Shown here in pieces: positions 32,212 through 39,197 of a DNA stretch of 50,565 nt (its first letter is position 1; every line of letters starts with the position of its first letter). The notes under the pieces are model-generated. The model saw nothing but the letters and a program-made list of their open reading frames with translations, was not told the DNA's origin and searched no databases. The position numbers were made by a program, and so were the translations under genes. Location: assembly GCF_025463825.1 (NCBI RefSeq), contig NZ_JAODBG010000004.1:1-50565 (forward strand). The letters run 5' to 3'. This DNA comes from Cryobacterium sp. (lineage in GTDB: Bacteria > Actinomycetota > Actinomycetes > Actinomycetales > Microbacteriaceae).

Positions 32212-33420
32212 TCAGGCGCGGCGGAGACCCACCGCGGTCAGGGCCAGGCAGCCGGCGCAGGCCGCCGCGAGGAGGGAGAGCATCAGGGGGTAGCTCGCGA
32301 AGTCGTGCAGGGTGGCGAATGCGACGGGCAGCAGGAAGCCCGCGTAAGTGAGGCTGTAGTAGACCCCGGCGATGCCGGCCAGGTCGGTGGGGGTGGCGAT
32401 GCGCTGAATCTCCACGAGGCCGGCCACGACGGTGATGCCGTAGGCGGCGCCGAGCACGATGCCGGTGACGAGGGCCAGCACGGGGGAGAGGATGACGGAG
32501 GTGGCGACGGCGCTCAGCACGCCGGCGACCATGAGGCCCATGCCCACCAGGAGGGCGCGTCCGCGGGTGATTGAGTTGAGGCGCGAGACCTGCGGCTGCA
32601 CGATTGCCCCGGTGCCCAGGGTGACCACGGTCAGCAGAGTGGCGAAGGCGAGGTTGAGTTCGCCGAGCCGACCCTCAACGAGCTTGGGCATCATGGCGTA
32701 GGCGATGCCGGCGGCGCCGAACACCCACGGCGCCGTGGGCAGCACCACGCGCCGGAACCGGCGGTGCCCGGCGAGGGGGGCCCGCAGGTCGAGCCACAAC
32801 GACTGGTGCACGCGGCCGCGGCGCACGGTCTCTGGCGCGTGGAGCAGGGCGGGCAGCACGAGCAGGCTCAGCAGGATGTGTACGGCGTAGGGGAGCAGGG
32901 TGGGCAGCGGACCCCACTGGGCGAGCACCCCGGAGACGCCGGCGCCCAGGCCGAATCCGACGGTGAGGGTGAGCGCGGGGCGGCGGGCGCCGGCCGTGGG
33001 GCGGGCGATCAGGTCGAATGGGGCGCTGGAGAGTTCCTTGAGCCAGGCCGTGCCGACGGACATCGCCACGCCGACGCTGAGCCCGGCGAGGAACCGGCCC
33101 AGGCAGATGATGATCTCGCTGGAGAACCCGAGGCCGAGCAGGGTACTGGCGACGATGCCGCCGAGGACCCCGATGATCACCAGGGGCTTGCGGCCGTACC
33201 GGTCGGAGAGCGCGCCGGCCAGCAGGAGCCCGGGGACGAGCCCGACGACGTAGAAGCCCAGGAAGAGGTCGGCGGTGACGGTGGAGTAATGACCCAGCGT
33301 CTCGTACATGTGCAGCAGTGGGGTGAAGTGGTTGCCGCCCCAGGCCATGACGAAGAGGGCGGGTGCGGCATGCTGCCACGGGGGGATGGCGCGTGCGGTG
33401 CGGGGAATGCGGGGGGACAT
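32212..33420 (-). CDS. MFS transporter, co-transcribed with a GntR regulator
   Basis: The 402-residue protein has twelve TM helices. The MFS loop motif GALSDRYGRKPLVIIG lies between TM2 and TM3, and FLAGLSVGVAMSVGTAWLKELS is in TM4. The central loop carries a short RHQSLWLDLRAP-type linker. The N-terminal MAWGGNHFTPLLHMY motif is common in actinobacterial exporters encoded next to FadR-type GntR regulators. It follows the GntR gene with an 86-base gap, so the regulator probably controls it. Substrate unknown. Confidence 0.85.
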   Translation of the reverse strand: MSPRIPRTARAIPPWQHAAPALFVMAWGGNHFTPLLHMYETLGHYSTVTADLFLGFYVVGLVPGLLLAGALSDRYGRKPLVIIGVLGGIVASTLLGLGFSSEIIICLGRFLAGLSVGVAMSVGTAWLKELSSAPFDLIARPTAGARRPALTLTVGFGLGAGVSGVLAQWGPLPTLLPYAVHILLSLLVLPALLHAPETVRRGRVHQSLWLDLRAPLAGHRRFRRVVLPTAPWVFGAAGIAYAMMPKLVEGRLGELNLAFATLLTVVTLGTGAIVQPQVSRLNSITRGRALLVGMGLMVAGVLSAVATSVILSPVLALVTGIVLGAAYGITVVAGLVEIQRIATPTDLAGIAGVYYSLTYAGFLLPVAFATLHDFASYPLMLSLLAAACAGCLALTAVGLRRA

Positions 33421-33462
33421 GGGGCTTCCGGTTGGCAGAGCGGCTGGGGGATGAGTGTGGGA

Positions 33463-33487
33463 GTGCGGTGCGGTGCGGTGCAGTGCG
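33463..33487. repeat. Short GTGCG microsatellite
   Basis: Five consecutive GTGCG-like pentamers (one with an A) lie in the gap between the GntR and MFS genes and could vary in length by slippage. Confidence 0.6.
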
Positions 33488-33506
33488 CGTGCGAGGGCCG
33501 GCCGGC

Positions 33507-34178
33507 TCAGAGCGGCCGGGTCACGCGGTGGCCGGACTCCAGGTGCAGGCGGAGCGCCGCGTCATAGGCGGCGGTGTCGCCGGCCCGTAAGTGACCGGCC
33601 AGTTCCCGGTGCTCATCGATGAGCCGGACGATGTTGTCGGGGTCCCGCACGGCGACCCGGTGCACCAGGCGCTCCAGCCGAGGGCCGAGCCGGGCGTAGA
33701 TGTCGTCGATGACCCGGTTGCCGGACTCGTCCACGATGCGGGAGTGGAACCGGTGGTCGGCTCGGGCGTAGGCCAGCAGGTCGCCGGCCGAGGCGGCATC
33801 CGCCTGCGCCTGGATCAGTGCACGCAGCTCGACGTCGACGGACTCCAGCCGCTGCGGGCGCTCGCCGAGCACCTGCACGGCCTTGGTTTCCAGAAGCGCG
33901 CGCACCTGCAACAGCTCCGCGGTCTCCAGGTCGTCGATAGCCGTGACCACGGCGCCCTTCTTGGGGAAGAGCCGGAGCAGGCCGGCCGACTCCAGGGACA
34001 GGAACGCTTCGCGAACGGGCGTGCGGCTCAGGCCCAGGGTCTGGGCGACATCGCCCTCGGTGATGAGGGCGCTCGCGGCCAGGTCGCCGGAGATGATCGC
34101 GTCGGCCACGTGGACGTAGGCGCGCTCGACCGCCGAGAGGCCGGCAGGACGGGCGGGGGAGGCGGCGGAGGACTGCAT
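33507..34178 (-). CDS. GntR family regulator (FadR/FCD subfamily)
   Basis: The 223-residue protein has an N-terminal winged helix-turn-helix (ALITEGDVAQTLGLSRTPVREAFLSLESAGLLRLFPKKGAVV) and an all-helical FCD ligand-binding domain. The FCD metal-site pattern is YARADHRFHSRIVDESGN ... DEHRELAGHLRAGD ... LRLHLESGH, giving the Asp and three His ligands. Such proteins sense small carboxylates or related metabolites. An imperfect palindrome upstream is a likely autoregulatory site, and the downstream MFS exporter is the probable target. A TACGCT box six bases before the ATG suggests a leaderless mRNA. Confidence 0.9.
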   Translation of the reverse strand: MQSSAASPARPAGLSAVERAYVHVADAIISGDLAASALITEGDVAQTLGLSRTPVREAFLSLESAGLLRLFPKKGAVVTAIDDLETAELLQVRALLETKAVQVLGERPQRLESVDVELRALIQAQADAASAGDLLAYARADHRFHSRIVDESGNRVIDDIYARLGPRLERLVHRVAVRDPDNIVRLIDEHRELAGHLRAGDTAAYDAALRLHLESGHRVTRPL

Positions 34179-34184
34179 TCCTCC

Positions 34185-34190
34185 AGCGTA
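34185..34190 (-). promoter_or_regulatory. -10 box for the GntR gene
   Basis: TACGCT on the minus strand ends six bases before the ATG. The GGAGGA between them is too near the ATG to be a normal ribosome binding site. Confidence 0.35.
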
Positions 34191-34203
34191 CTGCTGAAAT
34201 GGA

Positions 34204-34219
34204 TTGATAAATGCATCAA
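34204..34219. promoter_or_regulatory. Candidate GntR operator
   Basis: The inverted repeat TTGAT-N6-ATCAA lies 26 bases upstream of the GntR start, near the expected -35 position. Binding by the GntR protein is inferred from position. Confidence 0.35.
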
Positions 34220-34367
34220 AGGTTCAATCGCGTTGCCGTCGGCACCATCCACCGCCCAGCGTGGGGTCACCGGTCCCGCCGAGTAGAGTGCAGACACCGC
34301 GAGCCGACGATGCCTCGCCAAAACGCGCGGGATCCGCACCGATCCGGCCAGAGTGGAAGAGCGTCGA

Positions 34368-35213
34368 ATGAGCGAGCGAACAATAGTGATCACCGGGGCC
34401 AGCGACGGCATCGGTGCGGCGGCCGCACGGGCGCTCAGCGTATCCGGCGACCGGGTGGTCATCGTCGGGCGCTCGCCGCAGAAGACCGAGGCGATTGCCG
34501 CCGAACTGGGTGCGGACCACGTCATCGCCGACTTCACCCGCCTGGCCGACGTGCGCGCACTGGCCGCCCAGCTGCTGCGCCGCTACCCGCGGATCGAGGT
34601 GCTGGCCAACAACGCCGGGGGCATCATGGGCGCCAGGGAACTCACCGAGGACGGCCACGAGAAGACCTTCCAGGTGAACCACCTGGCCCCGTTCCTGCTC
34701 ACGACCCTGCTGGTGGACCGCCTCGTCGAGAGCCGGGCGTCGGTGATCAACACCTCGAGCGCCGCCAACCGGTTCGGCCGGCTCAATCTCGACGACCTCG
34801 GCAACGAGCGCAAGTACTCGCCCAACAAGGCCTACGGTGACGCGAAGCTGGCCAACATCCTCTTCACCCGCGAGCTGCACCGCCGGTACCACGGCCGCGG
34901 CATCGTGACCGCTGCGTTCCACCCCGGCGTCGTCGCCACCAGCTTCTCCACCGGCTCGACGAGCATCATGCGGCTGGTCTACCAGTCCGCCCTCAAACGG
35001 ATGCTGATCAGCCCGGAGAAGGGCGCCGACACCCTGGTCTGGCTGGCCGGCACGACCGCCGGCGTCGACTGGCAGTCCGGCGAGTACTACGAGAAGCGCA
35101 CGGTGCAGTCCGCCAACAGCCAGGCCGCGGATGCCGGCCTCGCGACGGCGCTCTGGGAGCGGAGCATCGACCTGGTCGCCACCGACCTGCTCCCGCAGGC
35201 CAGCACCTCCTAG
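34368..35213 (+). CDS. SDR family NAD(P)-dependent oxidoreductase
   Basis: The 281-residue protein has the nucleotide-binding TGASDGIG (residues 9-16), LANNAGGIMG, INTSSAANRFG with the catalytic Ser, and the YxxxK pair in KAYGDAKLANILF (Tyr about 156, Lys about 160). It resembles the retinol-dehydrogenase/WW-oxidoreductase-like group of short-chain dehydrogenases, whose bacterial members act on unknown alcohols or carbonyls. The ATG 34368 is preferred because GGAAGAG lies at a good distance; a GTG 15 bases earlier is in frame. Confidence 0.9.
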   Translation: MSERTIVITGASDGIGAAAARALSVSGDRVVIVGRSPQKTEAIAAELGADHVIADFTRLADVRALAAQLLRRYPRIEVLANNAGGIMGARELTEDGHEKTFQVNHLAPFLLTTLLVDRLVESRASVINTSSAANRFGRLNLDDLGNERKYSPNKAYGDAKLANILFTRELHRRYHGRGIVTAAFHPGVVATSFSTGSTSIMRLVYQSALKRMLISPEKGADTLVWLAGTTAGVDWQSGEYYEKRTVQSANSQAADAGLATALWERSIDLVATDLLPQASTS

Positions 35214-35230
35214 CCATCCGCCCGTCACCG

Positions 35231-35294
35231 CCAGCTGTTCCCGTAACGGACAATTGCGCCCGGTGTGCCGGACGCAATTGTCCGCACGGGCACC
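35231..35294. repeat. Interspersed palindromic element, copy A
   Basis: The element contains a perfect 12-bp stem (CGGACAATTGCG / CGCAATTGTCCG) around the loop CCCGGTGTGCCGGA, with outer CTGTTCCCG and CGGGCACCAG flanks. The reverse complement of the element at 38776-38841 aligns to it along its full length with the same core. It lies just after the SDR gene and may also serve as a terminator. Confidence 0.7.
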
Positions 35295-35318
35295 AGTGCG
35301 CCGACCGGGAGCCGCGGG

Positions 35319-36224
35319 TCAGGGAAGCCGGGTCAGAGCGGTGAACGACATCGTGGCCGACTGGCCGTTCTGGCAGGTCTGGTAGAGCAGGTCGTAGCCG
35401 CGCGGGACATCGGCGGTGCCGTGCCGGGAGGCGCTGAGCATGGCCACGATGCCGTCCACCCGGTAGGTGCCGGCGTGCACGCCGGTGAGGGTGATGATGG
35501 TGCCGGCGTCGTCCGGGAAGTCCTTGCCGCCGCACGACCAGTGCTCGGCGATGGTGGGCACGTTGTCATAGTGCGCGGTCACGTCGACGGACCCGATGCA
35601 CTGGTCGAGTTCGGGGTTCCAGCCGATGGCGTGCACGTTGTTGGTGTACCGCGCCGCGAGGATGCGATCCTGTTCGGCCTGCCACTCTGCCATCGCCTGG
35701 CCGACGGCCGCAACCGGGGCGGCCAGGTCGGTGGCGATGCCGTCGACACCGGCCGCGGCCGCGAAGTCCACCGCCGACAGTGCCTGGGCGCTGTCGCGGA
35801 CGCCGGCGCCCGACTCGAACAGGGTGCTGGTGACGACCGACGCATCCGCCGTCGTCTCGGCAGCGCTGAGCTCCTGGGCGGCCGCGCTCAGCGTGCTGGT
35901 CGCTGTGTCGATCGCAGCGGCGAGATCGGTGCGCGGCTGCTCGGTGAGCACCTTGCCGGCGCTGGTCTCGAGGGTGGCGATGGCGGCGTCGAGGGCGCTT
36001 TCGCCGTCGGTGACGGTCTGCACCGCAGCGTTCTGCTCGGCACGGAAGGCGGCCGCCGCGGCGTCGTACCGGTCCTGGGCCGCTGCCAGGGAGAGTGCCC
36101 GGACGCCGAGCACGACGGCCAGGACGACGGCGAGCAGGCCGGCAACGGTGATCACCCGGGTGCGGGTGCGGCGCCGCGGGCGAGCGATGCGGGCGCGATC
36201 TGAGCGCCGTGCGTCGTCGGTCAT
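35319..36224 (-). CDS. Membrane-anchored coiled-coil protein of unknown function
   Basis: The 301-residue protein follows an AGGGGGAA site. A short basic cytoplasmic end (residues 1-24) is followed by one TM helix (about 25-46), then a long Ala/Glu/Asp/Thr-rich helical region (about 50-190) likely to form a coiled coil. A C-terminal domain contains two or three Cys residues (QCIGSVDV, WSCGGKDFPDD, LLYQTCQNGQ), which could form disulfides outside the cell. The ending HAGTYRVDGIVAML ... VPRGYDLLYQTC is characteristic but not one I can name. It is divergent from the DUF72 gene. Confidence 0.75.
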   Translation of the reverse strand: MTDDARRSDRARIARPRRRTRTRVITVAGLLAVVLAVVLGVRALSLAAAQDRYDAAAAAFRAEQNAAVQTVTDGESALDAAIATLETSAGKVLTEQPRTDLAAAIDTATSTLSAAAQELSAAETTADASVVTSTLFESGAGVRDSAQALSAVDFAAAAGVDGIATDLAAPVAAVGQAMAEWQAEQDRILAARYTNNVHAIGWNPELDQCIGSVDVTAHYDNVPTIAEHWSCGGKDFPDDAGTIITLTGVHAGTYRVDGIVAMLSASRHGTADVPRGYDLLYQTCQNGQSATMSFTALTRLP

Positions 36225-36370
36225 CCGTTCCCCCTGGTGTCCGTGTGGTGCACGTGCCCCGGCCAACCGCGTGGCCAGCGGATTCACAGCCTACCGATCT
36301 CGTGTTTCCACCAGGAAACATGTGCGCATGTCGCGGCGAAATTTCCGGGTGCGGGCCAGTATTGGGCTCC

Positions 36371-37105
36371 ATGAGCACATCGATCCATATCGGCACCTCC
36401 GGGTGGAGCTACGACCACTGGGAGAACGTGCTGTATCCCGCCGGCCTGCCCGCCGCGAAACGGCTGGCCACGTACGTCGCGAACTTCGACACTGTGGAAC
36501 TCAACGCCAGCTTCTACCGGTGGCCCCGGCCGGCCACGTTCGCCGGCTGGCGGCAGCGGCTGCCAACCGGGTTCCTGATGTCCGCGAAGGCTCCCCGCGG
36601 CCTCACCCACGCGAAGAAGCTCTACGGCCCGGAGGTCTGGGCCGACCGGATCGGCGCCGGCTGGCATGAACTCGCGGATCGTCGCGCCATCCTGCTGGTG
36701 CAGCTGGCTCCCGGCCACGAGCGGGATGACGCCCGGCTGGACTTCTTCCTCTCGTCCCTGCCTTGCTGGATCCGGGTGGCGGTGGAGTTCCGGCACCCGA
36801 GCTGGCACGTCGACGAGGTCCTCGCGCTTCTCGAGCGGCACGGCGCCGCCTATTGCGTGATGAGCGGGGCGGGGCTGCCCTGCCTGTTGCGGGCCACGGC
36901 GCCATTCGTGTACCTGCGGCTGCACGGCCCCGACAACGAGTACCTGTACGGCGGGTCGTATTCCGACGCGGACCTGCACTGGTGGGCGGACCGCATCCGG
37001 GAATGGCAGGCGGACGGCCGGGAGGTGTTCGCGTACTTCAACAACGACGGCGGCGGCAACGCCGTGCGGAACGCCTGGATCCTGCGCGCGGCTCTCGGAG
37101 TGTGA
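36371..37105 (+). CDS. DUF72 domain-containing protein
   Basis: The 244-residue protein has the DUF72 (YecE-like) TIM-barrel landmarks: IHIGTSGWSYDHW at the N-terminus, FDTVELNASFYRWP, FLMSAKAPRGLTH, VAVEFRHPSWH, VYLRLHGPDNEYLYGG and EVFAYFNNDGGGNAVRNA. The family is ancient and widespread, with no established reaction. Conserved Glu, His and Asn residues in the barrel suggest an enzyme, possibly phosphate- or nucleotide-related. No operon partner is evident. Confidence 0.88.
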   Translation: MSTSIHIGTSGWSYDHWENVLYPAGLPAAKRLATYVANFDTVELNASFYRWPRPATFAGWRQRLPTGFLMSAKAPRGLTHAKKLYGPEVWADRIGAGWHELADRRAILLVQLAPGHERDDARLDFFLSSLPCWIRVAVEFRHPSWHVDEVLALLERHGAAYCVMSGAGLPCLLRATAPFVYLRLHGPDNEYLYGGSYSDADLHWWADRIREWQADGREVFAYFNNDGGGNAVRNAWILRAALGV

Positions 37106-37204
37106 GGCCGCATCGCCCCCCGACCGTTCCTTCCAGCATCACCACGCGGCCGGAATGCCCGCACTACGCCCCTAGCGCGCCCGGCCGGGGTGCGATATGT
37201 AAAT

Positions 37205-37242
37205 CGGCCCCGGTGACGCGGAAGCCGCGGGCAAGTGGGCCG
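37205..37242 (+). other. Nested hairpin in the glcD upstream region
   Basis: An outer stem CGGCCC/GGGCCG encloses an inner CGCGG-AAG-CCGCG hairpin. It lies in the 249-base gap before the FAD oxidase gene, which otherwise shows nothing recognisable. It could be part of a structured leader or simply a GC-rich coincidence. Confidence 0.3.
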
Positions 37243-37354
37243 AACAGCCGGTCAGCCGAAAATCAGCTGCATAGGATTATGGCCAAGGCGCAATTGCAGA
37301 AGTCGCTCGCGTCGATGAGACGCCCGACCGGGCGCATGTCCAGCAGGGGTATTC

Positions 37355-38743
37355 ATGACCATGACCGACGTCACCTCCATCGTTCTCGACGAGCTCGCCG
37401 CCGTTCTCTCTGGCGCGCAGATCGCCACGGGAGCGCGCGCTGAGGGCAACCGGCGCGACCAGTCCGAAGGTACCCTGAGCGGGGAGCCGCTGGCCGTGGT
37501 GTTCCCGGCCAGCACCGAGGAGGTCGCCGCGGTGGTCACCATAGCGGCCGCCCACCGCATCCCGGTCGTGCCGCAGGGCGCCCGCACCGGCCTGGCCGGT
37601 GGCGCGAACGCCATCGACGGCGCCATCGTGCTGAGCACCACCCGGCTCAAAAAGATCCTTGCCATCGACTCGGCCAACCAGACGGCGACCGTGCAGGCCG
37701 GCGTGCGCACCATAGCCCTGGCCAGGGCGGCCGAGGCCGTGGACCTTTTCTACCCGCCCGACCCCGGCTCCTGGCGCGCCTCCACCATCGGCGGCAACGT
37801 GGCCACCAATGCGGGCGGCATGCTCTGCGTGAAGTACGGCGTCACCGGCAACTTCGTGCGCCAGCTCACCGTGGTGCTCGCAGACGGGTCGATCGTGCAC
37901 ACCGGCCAGCGAACCATCAAGGGCGTCGCCGGTTACAACCTCACCGCGCTGCTCGTGGGGTCGGAGGGCACCCTGGGCGTCATCACCGAGATCACCGTGG
38001 GCCTGCTGCCCAAGCCCGCCAGCCCGTCCGGGGTCTCGGCCACCTTCGCCACCACCGCGGATGCCCTGGCCGCCGCCAACGCGATCGTCGCCGGCGCCCG
38101 CCGGCCGAGCGTGCTCGAATTCCTCGACGGCGCCTGCATCGCCGCGATCAACGCCTTCGACCCGGACTCGGCCCTGCCGGCCGGGGCGAGTGCGCTGCTC
38201 CTGGTTCAGTCCGACGAGATCGGCCGGGCCCACGACGATGTCGAGGCCTACGCCGAGGTGTTGTGGGCCGGTGGAGCGGGCGCCGTGACGATCGCGCACG
38301 ACCCGGCGGCGCTCGAGCAGCTGATGAGCGCGCGGCGCCTGCTGCATCCGGCCGTGCAGGCCGTGCGCGGCGGAGCCCTCAACGAGGATGTGACGGTGCC
38401 CCGTTCCCAGCTGAGCGCCCTGCTGCTCGGCCTCGCCGAGATCGCGATGGAGCTCGGCGTGCCGATCAGCACCGGCGGCCACATCGGTGACGGCAATCTG
38501 CACCCGGTGATCGGCTACGACCCCGCGGTGCCGGCCGAGATCGACGCGGCACACGCGGCGTTCGCGCGGGTGATCGCCCTGGCCATCTCGCTGGACGGCT
38601 CGGCCTCTGGCGAGCACGGCATCGGTGTGCTCAAGCGTGCGCACCTCGACGACGAGCTCGGCCCGGTACTGCGCGACCTCCAGCGCCGGGTGAAAGCGGC
38701 CTTCGACCCGCACTCCATCCTCAACCCCGGCAAGAAGCTCTAG
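37355..38743 (+). CDS. FAD-linked oxidase, GlcD/D-lactate dehydrogenase type
   Basis: The 462-residue enzyme has the VAO-type FAD domain with PQGARTGLAGGANA (about 78-91), SWRASTIGGNVATNAGGMLCVKYG and GVAGYNLTALLVGSEGTLGVITE. The FAD_oxidase_C half contains GGHIGDGNLHPVI, GEHGIGVLKR and FDPHSILNPGK. It oxidises a 2-hydroxy acid such as glycolate or D-lactate to the keto acid. No GlcE/GlcF subunits are adjacent, so it may be a single-subunit D-lactate dehydrogenase. With the pfl genes 3 kb downstream this fits overflow carbon metabolism. AGGGG precedes ATG 37355. Confidence 0.9.
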   Translation: MTMTDVTSIVLDELAAVLSGAQIATGARAEGNRRDQSEGTLSGEPLAVVFPASTEEVAAVVTIAAAHRIPVVPQGARTGLAGGANAIDGAIVLSTTRLKKILAIDSANQTATVQAGVRTIALARAAEAVDLFYPPDPGSWRASTIGGNVATNAGGMLCVKYGVTGNFVRQLTVVLADGSIVHTGQRTIKGVAGYNLTALLVGSEGTLGVITEITVGLLPKPASPSGVSATFATTADALAAANAIVAGARRPSVLEFLDGACIAAINAFDPDSALPAGASALLLVQSDEIGRAHDDVEAYAEVLWAGGAGAVTIAHDPAALEQLMSARRLLHPAVQAVRGGALNEDVTVPRSQLSALLLGLAEIAMELGVPISTGGHIGDGNLHPVIGYDPAVPAEIDAAHAAFARVIALAISLDGSASGEHGIGVLKRAHLDDELGPVLRDLQRRVKAAFDPHSILNPGKKL

Positions 38744-38775
38744 CGGAGCCGCCTCCCGGCCCGTCTCGCCGGACC

Positions 38776-38841
38776 AACTGTTCCCGAAACGGTCAACTGG
38801 TCCCGGCACACCGGGTGCAGAAGTCCGCAGCGGGAACAGTT
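38776..38841. repeat. Interspersed palindromic element, copy B
   Basis: Perfect 11-bp outer arms (AACTGTTCCCG / CGGGAACAGTT) flank a core CCCGGCACACCGGG. In the opposite orientation it aligns with copy A at 35231 over its whole length. It follows the glcD stop by 32 bases and can fold as a terminator. Confidence 0.75.
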
Positions 38842-38865
38842 CTGCGGCCAGAGTCCCCAGCAGCA

Positions 38866-38894
38866 CTGACATTTCGACCTCGGCACCGTACTAT
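38866..38894 (+). promoter_or_regulatory. Sigma-70-type promoter of the repeat-peptide/JmjC operon
   Basis: CTGACA and TACTAT are separated by exactly 17 bases, close to the TTGACA/TATAAT consensus. Transcription would start near 38901, giving a 5' leader of about 42 bases. It is the best promoter visible in the window. Confidence 0.65.
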
Positions 38895-38901
38895 CGCCAG
38901 T

Positions 38902-38919
38902 AGGCGTCAGCCGACGCCT
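38902..38919 (+). promoter_or_regulatory. 5' leader hairpin of the repeat-peptide operon
   Basis: A 7-bp stem AGGCGTC/GACGCCT with a 4-nt loop sits at the very 5' end of the predicted transcript, 12 bases before the GGAGG site. A 5'-terminal stem can stabilise an abundant small mRNA. Confidence 0.5.
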
Positions 38920-38942
38920 GGCAACGGCTACGGAGGTTCGCA

Positions 38943-39197
38943 GTGAGCATCAACGATGACGACATCACCACATCCGGCGTGGATCCGAACGAGGGCACCG
39001 CTGACGGCGGCGCCAACCCCGAGGGCCACGACGGCGGCGCGGACGGCACCGCCGGTGACGGCGAGGGTACCGCTGACGGCGGCGCCAACCCCCAGGGCCA
39101 CGACGGCGGAGCCGATGGCTCGGCGTCGGAGGAAGGCGTCGCCGACGGCGGCGCGAATCCCGAAGGGCATGACGGCGGCGCCGACGGATCCGCCTGA
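38943..39197 (+). CDS. Three-repeat acidic Gly/Asp peptide; candidate modified precursor
   Basis: The 84-residue product has a leader-like start (MSINDDDITTSGVDPNE) and three near-identical 20-residue repeats at about 18-37, 42-61 and 65-84. The repeat consensus is G-T/V-A-D-G-G-A-N-P-E/Q-G-H-D-G-G-A-D-G. It has no Cys, Lys, aromatic residue or TM segment. Each repeat holds exactly one Asn, one Pro and one His. A GGAGG site six bases before the GTG and a good promoter imply strong expression. The TGA overlaps the next ATG (TGATG), so it is coupled to the JmjC oxygenase. I recall similar acidic peptides annotated only as hypothetical or BatC-like. Function unknown; a hydroxylation substrate or metal-binding peptide is inferred. 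Confidence 0.85.
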   Translation: MSINDDDITTSGVDPNEGTADGGANPEGHDGGADGTAGDGEGTADGGANPQGHDGGADGSASEEGVADGGANPEGHDGGADGSA

